The notes under the pieces were generated by a model. It ran no database searches. It was not told the DNA's origin and saw nothing but the letters and a program-made list of their open reading frames with translations. Positions 15,829 through 24,282 of a stretch of 64,000 bases of DNA are shown here, one piece after another. The position numbers and the translations under genes were made by a program. Origin of the DNA: Candidatus Leptofilum proximum (GTDB taxonomy: Bacteria > Chloroflexota > Anaerolineae > Promineifilales > Promineifilaceae); contig JADJXK010000002.1 in NCBI GenBank assembly GCA_016710325.1, positions 62,001 to 126,000 of the forward strand, written 5' to 3'. The first letter of the stretch is position 1. The number at the start of each line of letters is the position of its first letter.

Positions 15829-18324
15829 TCAGGCAGCTAAATGTTCGATTCTCATCTGCCAACGGCCGTTCCCCACCCCACCTTCTCCAATTTCCCCATC
15901 TAACGCAATCTTGCGCGCCCGCGTGATGCTGATGAGATCGCGGACGGCCGTTTGCAGCTCTGCGGCGAGTTCGGGGTCGGTGGTGTGCAGGTGCAGGCGG
16001 GCCAGTTCGGCGCCCAGCGACAGGTTTTGCTCACTTTTGTAGCGGCGTACGGCCGTAGCAATTTCCACCAGCTGGTTGCCGTGGAGGATTGCCATCTCAT
16101 CTCCCCACCCCCCGTTTCCCGCAGGCCACGCCGAGGTGTGGATCGAATCTGAACCATCATTTGCGGCAAACAGACCCAGGTAAATTTGCTCCGTCACGTA
16201 CGGCAGAATTGGGGCCAGCAGCTTGAGCGTGGTTAGCAGCGCTTGGTACAGCGCGTAACGTGCCCCCTCGCTGGCCGCGCCGCCTTCGTAAAGCCGCAGC
16301 TTGGCCATCTCCAGGTAGTTGTCCGCCAAAATCTGCCAGAAAAAGTGCTCAATCTCGCTCTTTGCCGTGGCGTAATCGTACTGCTCGTACAGTTTTGTTG
16401 TGCGCTCAATCAGCTGCTGCGTGTGGGCCAGGAGCCACCGATCCGCCAGGGTGAGGGAGATTGGAGATTGGAGATTAGAGATTGGTTGGGCCGGAAAATC
16501 TCCAATCTCTAATCTCTGATCTCCTCCCTGATCTCCTAAAAATTTCGCACAAAACCGGGCCACATTCCACAGCTTGGTCACCAGCTTGGCCCCAGCCTGG
16601 ATTTTCTCCTCGCTGATGATGGCGTCTTTGCCCAGGCCGGTGCTGGCAGACCAGTAGCGCACCGCGTCGGCTGAGTACTGCTCGATCATCTCCATAGGTC
16701 CGGCCACATCGCTCTTTTTACTCTTGCTGATTTTGCCCGCGCCAGAAGGCGCCAATCCCCAGCCGGAAATAGCCACGGAGTCAAACGGCCGTGTGCCAAA
16801 ATGCAGCCACGATTTGGCGATGGTGTAAAACGCCCAGGTGCGAATAATCTCATGCCCCTGCGGCCGCAGCGAAAACGGGTAGGTTTGCTCATACAGCGCC
16901 GTGTTACCTGGCCACTGTGCCACAATTTGCGGCGACAGCGATGAGGTAGCCCAGGTGTCCATCACGTCCGCCTCGGGGATGAATTTTGTGGATTGGCAGG
17001 TGGGGCAGGGATGCGACGGCCGTTCTTCCAGCGGGTCCACGGGCAAGTCAGCTTCATCCGCCAGAATGGTTGCGCCGCAGCTGGCGCAGGTCCATACGGG
17101 GAAGGGTACGCCAAAATAGCGCTGCCGCGAGATGCACCAATCCCACGCCAGGTTTTCCACCCACTGCCGGTAGCGCAGCTTCATGTGCGCCGGCTGCCAG
17201 TTGATCTGCTCGCCCTGGGCCAGCAGTTCGTCCTTAAAATCCAGCAGGCGGATGAACCACTGCGACACCATGCGGTACTCCACCGGCGTGTCGCAGCGCT
17301 CGTGGGTGCGCACGTGCTGGCTGATTTTCGCCTCGCCCAGCAGCTCGCCCGCTTCCCGCAGCCTGGCGATGATGATCTGGCGCGCTTCGCTGATGGTGTG
17401 TCCGGCCAGATCAGAACCGACCGCGGGGGTGAGACTGCCGTCCGCGCCAATCGCTTCAATCAAGGGCAAACTGTGGGTGCGCCACCAGGTCACGTCGGTG
17501 TTGTCGCCGAAGGTGCAGCACATCACGGCGCCGGTGCCTTTGTCCGGCTCGACGGCAGGATCGGTCAGCAGCGGCACCTGTTGGTGGGTGTAGGGTGTGG
17601 TGATTTGTTGGCCGAGGTAGGGGGTGAAACGGCCGTCCTCCGGGTGCACAAACACGGCCACACAGGCGGGTAGCAGCTCCGGGCGCGTGGTGGCGATGGG
17701 CAGCGTGGTGCCATTTTCCAGGGTGAAGGCCAGGGTGTAGAAGGTGCTGTCGCGCTCCAGGTCGTTCAGCTCCGCCTGGGCAATGGACGTCTGGCACTCC
17801 GGGCACCAGATAGCCGGGGCTTTTTGCTGGTAAGCCAGCCCTTTGCGGTGCAGATCGAGGAACGACCATTGGGCTAGCCGCCGCGAATTGTCGTCGATGG
17901 TGCGGTAGGTGTAACGCCAGTCGATGGACAGCCCCAGCCGCTGCCACAGCGCGCGGTACTGGCCTTCGGTCTCCTCGCTCACTTTAAGGCAGAGATCGAT
18001 AAACGCCTGGCGGCCAATGTCGGGGGCGCGCACGCCCTCCCGCCGCTCCACCAGCCGCTCGGTGGGCAGGCCGTTGTCATCGAAGCCCATGGGGTAGAAC
18101 AGGTTACGGCCGTTCATGCGAAAAAACCGGGCGATGAAATCCGTCTGGCTGTAGGAGTACACGTGCCCCAAATGCAAATGGCCAGACACCGACGGCGGCG
18201 GCGTGTCGATGCTGAACACGGGGTCAGCCGAGGTGGGATCAAAGTGATAGGTGCCGTCGGCCTGCCACTGAGTTTGCAGAGCAGGTTCGGCCGTTTTTGG
18301 GTTGTACCGTTTGGGTAAAGACAT
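15829..18324 (-). CDS. valS: valyl-tRNA synthetase, archaeal/Rickettsia-type lineage, with a repeat-derived insertion
   Basis: A class I synthetase of 831 residues from the ATG at 18324 (GGAGG site; the upstream frame is hairpin sequence). HIGH is HLGH at 51-54 and KMSKS is KISKS in SGAGKISKSKKSDVAGP. Two Cys pairs (CPECQ; CASCG with CPTCQ) look like zinc knuckles. The editing domain motif TTRPELLPACVAVFVHP is present. The sequence around HLGH (GHVYSYSQTDFIARFFRMNG) and after KISKS (MEMIEQYSADAVRYWSAS) matches the archaeal-type ValRS branch. A second, bacterial-type valS is at 50848. Residues about 597-623, between the catalytic core and the anticodon-binding domain, are encoded by a complete family A hairpin read in frame (GDQRLEIGDFPAQPISN). 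Expression is controlled by the T-box at 18411-18772. Confidence 0.93.
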   Translation of the reverse strand: MSLPKRYNPKTAEPALQTQWQADGTYHFDPTSADPVFSIDTPPPSVSGHLHLGHVYSYSQTDFIARFFRMNGRNLFYPMGFDDNGLPTERLVERREGVRAPDIGRQAFIDLCLKVSEETEGQYRALWQRLGLSIDWRYTYRTIDDNSRRLAQWSFLDLHRKGLAYQQKAPAIWCPECQTSIAQAELNDLERDSTFYTLAFTLENGTTLPIATTRPELLPACVAVFVHPEDGRFTPYLGQQITTPYTHQQVPLLTDPAVEPDKGTGAVMCCTFGDNTDVTWWRTHSLPLIEAIGADGSLTPAVGSDLAGHTISEARQIIIARLREAGELLGEAKISQHVRTHERCDTPVEYRMVSQWFIRLLDFKDELLAQGEQINWQPAHMKLRYRQWVENLAWDWCISRQRYFGVPFPVWTCASCGATILADEADLPVDPLEERPSHPCPTCQSTKFIPEADVMDTWATSSLSPQIVAQWPGNTALYEQTYPFSLRPQGHEIIRTWAFYTIAKSWLHFGTRPFDSVAISGWGLAPSGAGKISKSKKSDVAGPMEMIEQYSADAVRYWSASTGLGKDAIISEEKIQAGAKLVTKLWNVARFCAKFLGDQGGDQRLEIGDFPAQPISNLQSPISLTLADRWLLAHTQQLIERTTKLYEQYDYATAKSEIEHFFWQILADNYLEMAKLRLYEGGAASEGARYALYQALLTTLKLLAPILPYVTEQIYLGLFAANDGSDSIHTSAWPAGNGGWGDEMAILHGNQLVEIATAVRRYKSEQNLSLGAELARLHLHTTDPELAAELQTAVRDLISITRARKIALDGEIGEGGVGNGRWQMRIEHLAA
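16454..16536. repeat. family A hairpin inserted in frame inside valS
   Basis: The same GGAGATT-type words and their reverse complement that fill spacers elsewhere occur here within the ValRS reading frame, without a stop or frameshift. The loop is near 16487-16498. The encoded peptide resembles those that the spacer copies would encode next to valS (RLETGDF) and alaS (KSPISNLQ), so the same frame is used. Confidence 0.85.
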
Positions 18325-18342
18325 GAGTAACCTCCGGTTTTT

Positions 18343-18405
18343 GAGACTGGAGATTGGAGACTGGAGATTAAAGGAAAAATCTCCAGTCTCTAGTCTCCAA
18401 TCTCC
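18343..18405. repeat. snap-back hairpin, family A, between T-box and valS
   Basis: GGAGACT/GGAGATT words (18343-18369) pair with their reverse complement (18379-18405). The hairpin lies in the mRNA between the T-box terminator and the valS ribosome-binding site, so it should be part of the leader of read-through transcripts. Confidence 0.85.
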
Positions 18406-18410
18406 CAAAT

Positions 18411-18772
18411 AGAAAAGCCCAAATCATCCGTTGAGGACGAAATGGGCTTGATTCCGCGGTACCACCTCTTTTTGCAGCACAATTTGTGCCGCACACTTTA
18501 TCCCGACCAACATCGGGATTGCGCTGTAACGGGCTTACCCGTACCGGTCTACTTTTTTCGGTGAACGGTTATCGGTAATCCGTAATCGGTAAAAACCGAT
18601 TACTGTTCACCGTTTACCGTTTACCGTCCATTTCTTCGGTAATCGAACCGGGCGACTTTGGCTGGGCGTTGGCTGTGGGGGCTTTCAGCCTGCAAGTTGT
18701 GCGTGGCCCCATCTTTTCTGTCAGTCTCGTTACCAGCTACTCCTCCCGGAGATGATGGTGTATTTGATTGTA
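18411..18772 (-). ncRNA. T-box riboswitch leader of the archaeal-type valS
   Basis: Read on the minus strand the leader has the T-box core AAGAGGTGGTACCGCGG at about 18470-18454. An intrinsic terminator follows at 18449-18411 (AAGCCCA pairs with TGGGCTT, then TTTTC). Upstream lie Stem I features (AGTAG near 18742, GGGGCC...GGCTGAAAGCCCC) and a Stem II/III-like ACGGGTAAGCCCGTT. The bulge UGGU would pair with an ACCA tRNA end, as expected for tRNA-Val. The candidate specifier is GUC (18656-18654) in AAAGTCGCCC, a word shared with the other valS leader. Uncharged tRNA-Val would favour the antiterminator and read-through. A family C hairpin of about 69 nt is inserted between Stem I and the later stems. 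Confidence 0.9.
18559..18627. repeat. family C hairpin inside the first valS T-box
   Basis: CGGTGAA/CGGTTAT/CGGTAAT words pair with CGATTAC/GTTCACC/GTTTACC words around AAAAA near 18591. It sits inside the T-box RNA, downstream of the specifier region and upstream of the antiterminator. Confidence 0.85.
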
Positions 18773-18778
18773 GAGGAG

Positions 18779-18808
18779 ATTATAAGGGGAAACGGCCGTT
18801 GCTGGCAA
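18779..18808 (-). promoter_or_regulatory. sigma-70-type promoter of the T-box/valS transcript
   Basis: On the minus strand -35 TTGCCA (18808-18803), an 18-nt spacer and -10 TATAAT (18784-18779) precede the T-box. The spacer contains AACGGCCGTT (18791-18800). The transcript would start near 18772. Confidence 0.65.
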
Positions 18809-18879
18809 CTAACGATTGATATAAATTTTGCCTTGAACTTGTCATAGCTTAAGCTCCCTGAGCAAACTGGAGAGAGACA

Positions 18880-19239
18880 ATGATGCCAGAAGATTCACAG
18901 AAACTTGTCGAGAAAGAGGTTCTTAGAAACCAGTACATTGCGTTGGCCGTGATGTTCAATCTTTTTTTTGCGTCAGCTGTGGTTGCTATCCTCATTTTTG
19001 GAAATGATATGGTCAAAATATTGCGAATAATTTTCCCTATGGTTGGTTTGTTGCAGCTGTTTATTGGTGTAAGTTCAATCAAGAATAAAGTTTCAATTAT
19101 GCGTCCGAAGGGAAAAAGAGAATATTCGACAGGTAGACAAGCGACGATAATAGGGTTTTTGCTCATTTTGGTTTTTGCAATCGAGTTGCTGATTGTTTTT
19201 TCACCAATTCTCCCTTTCCTGATAGATTCCTTTCCATAA
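18880..19239 (+). CDS. small integral membrane protein of unknown function
   Basis: A 119-residue protein with three predicted hydrophobic helices: QYIALAVMFNLFFASAVVAILIF (about 19-41), ILRIIFPMVGLLQLFIGV (about 47-64) and ATIIGFLLILVFAIELLIVFSPILPFL (about 89-115). A basic loop (KNKVSIMRPKGKREYSTGRQ) lies between helices 2 and 3. The gene is visibly A+T-richer than its neighbours and has no ACGGCCGT octamer, which may mean recent arrival. A GGAGAGAG site precedes two adjacent ATG codons (18880 and 18883). I do not recognise the family. It is divergent from the valS T-box promoter. Confidence 0.6.
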   Translation: MMPEDSQKLVEKEVLRNQYIALAVMFNLFFASAVVAILIFGNDMVKILRIIFPMVGLLQLFIGVSSIKNKVSIMRPKGKREYSTGRQATIIGFLLILVFAIELLIVFSPILPFLIDSFP

Positions 19240-19265
19240 TTAACGTGCCTGCAAGAAGTCCTCAT

Positions 19266-19294
19266 TTGACGGCCGTTTCCCCCTCGGCGACAAT
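19266..19294 (+). promoter_or_regulatory. candidate promoter of the M23 lipoprotein gene
   Basis: -35 TTGACG (19266-19271), a 17-nt spacer and -10 GACAAT (19289-19294). The octamer ACGGCCGT (19269-19276) overlaps the -35 end and the spacer start, followed by a C-run. Confidence 0.45.
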
Positions 19295-19321
19295 ACCCCA
19301 TCACGAACACACGGGAGCAGT

Positions 19322-20584
19322 ATGAAGCGTATCACGATTGTTTACCTTGCCCTCAGCGTCGGGCTGATTTTTCTAGGGGGCGGCTGCCAAAAAACGGCCG
19401 ATGCCGGATCGGTCGCCAACGCGGCCCAACCGGTGGCCGTGGCGGCTATCGCCACCGAGCCGCTGCCTACCCTGGCCGCCAGCGCCACGCCGTTTCCTTC
19501 GCCTACAGTCACTTTGATCCCCTCGGCCACGGCTACGGCGCCGCCCACTCTGACGCCGCTGCCCACCCAAACCGAGACGCCCACCGCCATCCCCACCGAG
19601 ACACAGACGGCAACGGCCGTTCCCGTCAATCGCCGATGTCCGGCCGAGTCACCGCTGCGCCCCAGCTACACCCGCAACTTCCTGGCCGCCGATCCCTGGC
19701 CGCAGCCTGCGGCTGATCCTATTGCCCACTTCGATTTTGTTAAGCCGGTGCCAGGTGGTGGGCGCACCATCATCAACAAGACATTCCCGTACGGTTCGGA
19801 TGGCGACGGCCGTTACCTGCTGCACAACGGCATCGACATCGCCGGGGCATTGGGGCTGCCCGTCCTGGCGGTGGCCGATGGCACCGTGGTGGTGGCCCAG
19901 GCCGACGAGTCTGAGCTTTACGGCTGGCGCTGCGATTGGTACGGCCACCTGGTAATCCTGGAGCTGGACCAGACGTGGCAGGGCCAGCCAATCTACGTGC
20001 TCTACGGCCACGTGCTGGGGCTGAGCGTGGAAGTGGGGCAGCATGTGTCACAGGGGGAACCGGTGGCTGAAGTGGGCATCGGTGGTGCGGCAACCGTGCC
20101 GCATCTGCACCTGGAAGTACGCGTCGGCAGCAACGAGTTTAGCTCGACCCGCAATCCAATGTTGTGGATTGATCCGGGTCCGACGCGGGGTGTGGTGGCC
20201 GGGCGGCTGATCGACCCACAGGGACGGCCGTGGCAGGGCGTGATGGTGACGCTTATCAGCACCAGCGAAGACGAGCCGGAATTTATCAACACCTGGAGTT
20301 ACCAGGGCGATCCGCAAAACCTGATCAACCCGGATGAACTGTTGGCGGAAAACTTTGTATTTGCCGACGTGCCGCCGGGAGAATACACGCTGTATGTGAA
20401 GCTGCAGGAGGTAGAATATCGCCAGCAGGTGCAGGTGGTAGAGGGGCAGCTAACAACGGTTGAACTGGTAACGGAGCCGTACAAAACGCCGACGCCGACG
20501 CCAGAAGTTTCGCCGACACCGGAGGCTACAGCAGAGCCGGAAATGACGCCAACGGCCGTTTCCAACGAATCACCTGAGCCCTGA
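19322..20584 (+). CDS. M23-family peptidase lipoprotein with C-terminal carboxypeptidase-regulatory-like domain
   Basis: A 420-residue lipoprotein (signal MKRITIVYLALSVGLIFLGG followed by Cys). Residues 45-105 are a Thr/Pro-rich linker. The M23 domain follows, with HNGIDIAG (H-x3-D) and HLHLEV (H-x-H) zinc ligands and a typical AVADGTVVVAQ strand. After it comes a beta-sandwich of the carboxypeptidase regulatory-like type (VVAGRLIDPQGRPWQGVMVT, VPPGEYTLYVKLQ). A second Thr/Pro tail ends the protein. It is predicted to trim peptidoglycan at the cell surface. It differs from the anchored M23 protein at 3415 by its lipid anchor and extra domain. No operon partner is evident. Confidence 0.88.
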   Translation: MKRITIVYLALSVGLIFLGGGCQKTADAGSVANAAQPVAVAAIATEPLPTLAASATPFPSPTVTLIPSATATAPPTLTPLPTQTETPTAIPTETQTATAVPVNRRCPAESPLRPSYTRNFLAADPWPQPAADPIAHFDFVKPVPGGGRTIINKTFPYGSDGDGRYLLHNGIDIAGALGLPVLAVADGTVVVAQADESELYGWRCDWYGHLVILELDQTWQGQPIYVLYGHVLGLSVEVGQHVSQGEPVAEVGIGGAATVPHLHLEVRVGSNEFSSTRNPMLWIDPGPTRGVVAGRLIDPQGRPWQGVMVTLISTSEDEPEFINTWSYQGDPQNLINPDELLAENFVFADVPPGEYTLYVKLQEVEYRQQVQVVEGQLTTVELVTEPYKTPTPTPEVSPTPEATAEPEMTPTAVSNESPEP

Positions 20585-20644
20585 ACAATCCAGATGCAGG
20601 GTTATTATCTGCGTAATCTTTGATTTTTGTACGTGATTAAAGGC

Positions 20645-21742
20645 TTAAACATACCAGTCGGCTTCGGCAGCGGGCAAGGTAAGGTTGAACTGGCTACCGG
20701 CGTTGGGAGCACTGCGGACGGTGATGTGGCCGCCGTGGGCTTCGGCAATGGCCCGGGCAATGGTTAAGCCGATGCCTAAGCCGCCGTAGCTACGGCCGTC
20801 ACTGATGTCCAGCTGGAAAAACCGGTCGAAAATCTTTACCTGGTTTTCGGGGGCAATGCCAATGCCCTGATCGGCAAAAACCAGCTGGAGGTCGCCCTGC
20901 TCACTGGTTTGCGCCCAAATGTGAATGCTCTGGTTGGGGTGGCTAAACTTGATGGCGTTGTCCAGCAGATGGTAAAAAAGGTGGCGCAGCTTGTGGGTGT
21001 CACCGTTGACTTCCAGCGGTTCCTCAATTTCGTTGTAGACGGTCAGGTTGCGTTCGCCAATTTCTATGCCTTTCTTGCGAATGGTACGTTCAATTTCGGC
21101 GTGGAGGGAAAACGGCCGTCGCAAAATCTCCAACCCTTCATCAATCTTGGCCAAAATCAATAAATCTTCCACCAACCGGTTTAAGACATACGTGTTGTGC
21201 TGCACCTGCTCCAGAAAACGCAGCTGGGACTCGAAATTGTCGGGGGCAGCGGAGGCAAACACAATCTCCAGGGCGCTTTGAATGGAGGCAATAGGCGTGC
21301 GCAGCTCATGGGTCATGTTGGCCATAAGACTGTGCTTCAACTGAGCAATTTCCTGCTCGATTTTTGAGTTATTCCAGTGGTGACGGCGGATGAGGGCGTG
21401 TACCCGTGCCGCCAGTTCATTCAGGCGAAACGGTTTGCTCAGGTACTCATCCACCCCGGTTTGCAAGGCAGCAACAACATCTTCTTCGTCGGTTTCGGCC
21501 GTCAGCATGATGATGGGCACGTCGGAATCGCGGCGGATGTGTTCGGTGGCTTCCAGCCCGTCCATGATGGGCATGGTCATGTCGATAATCACGAGGTCGG
21601 GCGTTAACTCGTGAACCAGAGCGACTCCCTCACGGCCGTTGTGCCCGGCAAATACCTGGTGACCATGATCACCCAAGCCAACTTTCAGGGATTCGGTGAT
21701 AAAGGGGTCGTCGTCAATAATTAATAATTTGGCCATCAACAA
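20645..21742 (-). CDS. response regulator-histidine kinase hybrid
   Basis: A 365-residue cytoplasmic signalling protein. Residues 4-118 are a receiver domain with phospho-acceptor Asp54 (VIIDMTMPIMDG), a conserved Thr/Ala switch (MLTAET) and Lys103 (LSKPF). A HisKA domain follows with His145 (MANMTHELRTP), then an HATPase domain (NAIKF, DQGIGI, GGLGIGLTI). Having the receiver before the kinase, without a sensor or a transmembrane segment, suggests that it relays a signal from another kinase. The start may be the ATG at 21742 or the one two codons later; the second gives the standard receiver N-terminus. It is convergent with the M23 lipoprotein gene and has no DNA-binding partner beside it. 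Confidence 0.92.
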   Translation of the reverse strand: MLMAKLLIIDDDPFITESLKVGLGDHGHQVFAGHNGREGVALVHELTPDLVIIDMTMPIMDGLEATEHIRRDSDVPIIMLTAETDEEDVVAALQTGVDEYLSKPFRLNELAARVHALIRRHHWNNSKIEQEIAQLKHSLMANMTHELRTPIASIQSALEIVFASAAPDNFESQLRFLEQVQHNTYVLNRLVEDLLILAKIDEGLEILRRPFSLHAEIERTIRKKGIEIGERNLTVYNEIEEPLEVNGDTHKLRHLFYHLLDNAIKFSHPNQSIHIWAQTSEQGDLQLVFADQGIGIAPENQVKIFDRFFQLDISDGRSYGGLGIGLTIARAIAEAHGGHITVRSAPNAGSQFNLTLPAAEADWYV

Positions 21743-21908
21743 TACTGCTCGTTTAAAGGCAATTGTGCCCTGTGACGTTGGTTGAAATGATAATTCTTGT
21801 ACCGGTCAAGCATGGCAAGAGTACAAAAATTGCACCTCTCACAACAATAGGGAATACATCCCAAGTGATTGTGGTTTTTTACTCCCAATGGGCATAATCT
21901 AACATTAT

Positions 21909-21945
21909 GTCACCTTGTCACCCTGTCACCTTGTCACCTTGTCAC
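21909..21945. repeat. 8-bp tandem repeat (GTCACCTT)
   Basis: GTCACCTT or GTCACCCT is repeated four times and followed by a fifth partial GTCAC. The reverse-complement arm that the other spacer families have is missing. It lies about 70 nt before the lplA start. Confidence 0.75.
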
Positions 21946-22014
21946 GTATAGCAGAATTGCCCCGGAGTGGTTAAAATGAGCGCGGCAGCCCAAAATCCAA
22001 GGGGACAGAACACC

Positions 22015-22998
22015 ATGCTTTTTGTAGATAATCAGGAAACAACCGATCCGAGAATAAACCTGGCCATTGAGGAGCATTTGCTGCGCAACGAGCAGGTGGT
22101 GGAACCGCTGCTGCTGTTTTATATCAACGCACCGTCGGTCATCATTGGGCGTAACCAGAACAGCATTGAGGAAATTGACCCGGATTTTGTGCGCGAGAAC
22201 CAGATTCACGTGGTGCGGCGATTGTCTGGCGGGGGGGCGGTTTACCATGATTTGGGCAATCTGAATTTTAGTTTCATTACACATGGCAAGGAAGATTTGC
22301 ACAATTTCGGTAAGTTTACCCGGCCGGTGATTGACGTTTTACAAGGGCTGGGCGTCAATGCTGTGCTGCGGGGTACAAGCGATATTTTTGTTGAGGGCAA
22401 AAAGATTTCCGGGAACGCGCAGTATGCTTCCCACGGCCGTATGTTTAGCCACGGCACGATTTTGTTCAACACGAGCCTGGAAAACATGCTGCGCGCCATT
22501 AATCCACGCCAGGTGAAGATTGAATCTAAGGCAGTACAGTCGGTGCGTTCATTTGTGACCAACGTGCAGGAATATTTGCCTAAGGGCATGGATATTGTCT
22601 CTTTGCGCCAGGCGCTGCTGACGGGCATTTTTGGCGGGGAAAACATTCCCGTGTACGCGTTAACCGACACCGATTGGGAGCAAATTAGAGAAATTGCCAC
22701 GCAGCGCTACATGACGTGGGATTGGAATTACGGCCGTTCCCCCGCCTTCAATATGCAAAAAAGCGAAAAACTGCCGGTGGGCAAGCTGGATGCCCGCATT
22801 GCGGTGGAAAAAGGGCGTATTCAGGCCATCAAAATTTACGGTGATTTTAGCGGCCAGCAAGATGTAGCCGGGTTGGAAAAGCAGCTCGCCGGCCTGCGCT
22901 ACGATCGGGAAGCCGTCGCAGAAGCACTGGCAAATACAGAACTCGAACCCTATTTTGGCCCACTTGCCAAAGAATCATTCCTGAATCTGCTGTTTTAA
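22015..22998 (+). CDS. lplA: lipoate-protein ligase A
   Basis: A 327-residue enzyme from the ATG at 22015, chosen because AAGGGGACAG lies at the right distance and the preceding 16 codons look non-coding. It attaches scavenged lipoate, via lipoyl-AMP, to lipoyl domains of oxo-acid dehydrogenases and the glycine cleavage H protein. The motifs PSVIIGRNQN, VVRRLSGGGAVYHDLGNLNFSF and the Lys-containing GKKISGNAQY match the LplA catalytic domain. The C-terminal accessory domain (WNYGRSPAFNM, RIAVEKGRIQAIKIYGDF) is present in the same chain, as in E. coli LplA. No lipoyl-dependent enzyme gene is adjacent. The next gene, for a lipoprotein, starts 12 nt later and may share the transcript. Confidence 0.95.
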   Translation: MLFVDNQETTDPRINLAIEEHLLRNEQVVEPLLLFYINAPSVIIGRNQNSIEEIDPDFVRENQIHVVRRLSGGGAVYHDLGNLNFSFITHGKEDLHNFGKFTRPVIDVLQGLGVNAVLRGTSDIFVEGKKISGNAQYASHGRMFSHGTILFNTSLENMLRAINPRQVKIESKAVQSVRSFVTNVQEYLPKGMDIVSLRQALLTGIFGGENIPVYALTDTDWEQIREIATQRYMTWDWNYGRSPAFNMQKSEKLPVGKLDARIAVEKGRIQAIKIYGDFSGQQDVAGLEKQLAGLRYDREAVAEALANTELEPYFGPLAKESFLNLLF

Positions 22999-23010
22999 CC
23001 TGAGGTTGAT

Positions 23011-24165
23011 ATGAAAAAGTTGTGTTGGTTGATCTTGCTTGTGTTACTGGTGGCCTGTGGCCGCGATTCGGCGTCCCCGGCAACGGCCGTTCCTCCCACC
23101 GCCGTTCCTCCCACCGCCGCCCGCACAGAAACCATGGTGCTGCCAACAGATACGGCCGTGCCTGCCCAACCAACCAACACCATTCCTCCGGCGCCCCAAC
23201 CGCGGCCAACCCGTCCCCCGGTGAACATCCCCACGGCCACCCCAACAGAGGTGGCGGACGAAGCCATTCCGGAAGCGGCTGACGTGCCCGAGCTCGTTTG
23301 GCTGCCTTTTGCAGCGGGCAGCTTCGGCGAACCGGTGCTGATGGTGGAAGACGGTGAAATAGCCCGCCAGGATTTGCCCGTAGCCGTGGAGATATTCTTT
23401 GATTACCACGATGGCTGGCTGGCCTATGGCAGCTATTTTTGGGAAGCCACGGCCGATCAGAAATCGGTAACTGATTTGCACCTGTATAACCTGGCCACCG
23501 GCGAAGATGCCGTTTGGGCGGAGCAGGTGGGCCGGGCCGCTATTTCGCCGCTGGAGATGCTGGAAGGGCCGCCGTCAGTGGCCGCTGCCATCCACAACGG
23601 CCAGAGCTTCGACCTGGTGCTGATTCGCGGCCCAGAGAATCGCACCGTGCTGGTGGAAGATATCGATCCGTACTTTTCCTGGTCGCCAGATGCCAGCCAG
23701 ATTGCCTACGTGCACAACAACGAACTGTTTGTCACCGAGGCGGCGGCTGATTCGGGCAATCCGTCCATTGCCAGCGGCGTTTACGTCACCACCGGCTGGA
23801 TTGGCGATGCGCCGCTCTGGCTGGGCGATTCTGGTTACCTGCTGTATGCCGATGCGCCGTTTACCATCGTGGCGGTGGACGGCAGCGAGACGATTGTACC
23901 AACGGCCGAAGATGGCACGTCATTGGCTGCCTTACGGCCGTTAACCATGCTCTACTCCGCCACCAACAACCAGCTCATCGCCGAAGTTGAAGGGATGTTT
24001 GGGGCTGACGTGGTGGTGTACCAGTTTGGTGAAGGGTTTGAAACGGCCGTCATCACCCAGCAAATTAACGACGCCCAGCTGGCCGGTTGGTACGAAGAAG
24101 GTGAAAGCGTGATCATCGTCAGCGGCGGCGAGCCAGGCATCTTGTCGTTGACACCTCAGGAGTGA
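23011..24165 (+). CDS. beta-propeller-like lipoprotein
   Basis: A 384-residue lipoprotein with signal MKKLCWLILLVLLVACG (lipobox LVAC) and a long Thr/Pro/Ala linker (about residues 20-85). The C-terminal 290 residues have TolB/WD-like repeats (YFSWSPDASQIAYVHNNELFV, LWLGDSGYLLYAD). Such domains usually bind ligands or proteins outside the cell; nothing suggests a catalytic role. The gene starts 12 nt after lplA. Its transcript would run into the alaS leader, whose terminator at 24315-24357 could also end it. The linker region contains several ACGGCCGT octamers that encode TAV. Confidence 0.75.
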   Translation: MKKLCWLILLVLLVACGRDSASPATAVPPTAVPPTAARTETMVLPTDTAVPAQPTNTIPPAPQPRPTRPPVNIPTATPTEVADEAIPEAADVPELVWLPFAAGSFGEPVLMVEDGEIARQDLPVAVEIFFDYHDGWLAYGSYFWEATADQKSVTDLHLYNLATGEDAVWAEQVGRAAISPLEMLEGPPSVAAAIHNGQSFDLVLIRGPENRTVLVEDIDPYFSWSPDASQIAYVHNNELFVTEAAADSGNPSIASGVYVTTGWIGDAPLWLGDSGYLLYADAPFTIVAVDGSETIVPTAEDGTSLAALRPLTMLYSATNNQLIAEVEGMFGADVVVYQFGEGFETAVITQQINDAQLAGWYEEGESVIIVSGGEPGILSLTPQE

Positions 24166-24186
24166 TTTGTTACCATTTGCCCCATG

Positions 24187-24282
24187 ATGACCTTTGTGAT
24201 AACTCATGTGCAAATTTGCACCCGCGTGAGCGCCGCCGCAGCCGCCGCCCAGACAAACAGTCTGGCATGTGCTGCTGCCTGA
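24187..24282 (+). CDS. alanine-rich leader peptide of the alaS attenuator
   Basis: The open frame from ATG 24187 to TGA 24280-24282 encodes 31 residues, including six consecutive Ala codons at 24232-24249 and three more just before the stop. In-frame GTG codons at 24208 and 24226 are alternative starts. No good ribosome-binding site is visible for any of the three, which is the weak point. The run of Ala codons overlaps the first segment of a set of alternative hairpins directly upstream of alaS, which is the classical arrangement of translation-controlled attenuation. Confidence 0.55.
   Translation: MTFVITHVQICTRVSAAAAAAQTNSLACAAA
24208..24221. promoter_or_regulatory. 14-bp perfect palindrome in the alaS leader
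   Basis: GTGCAAATTTGCAC is perfectly self-complementary. It overlaps the start region of the alanine-rich leader frame and could be an operator or chance. Confidence 0.35.
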
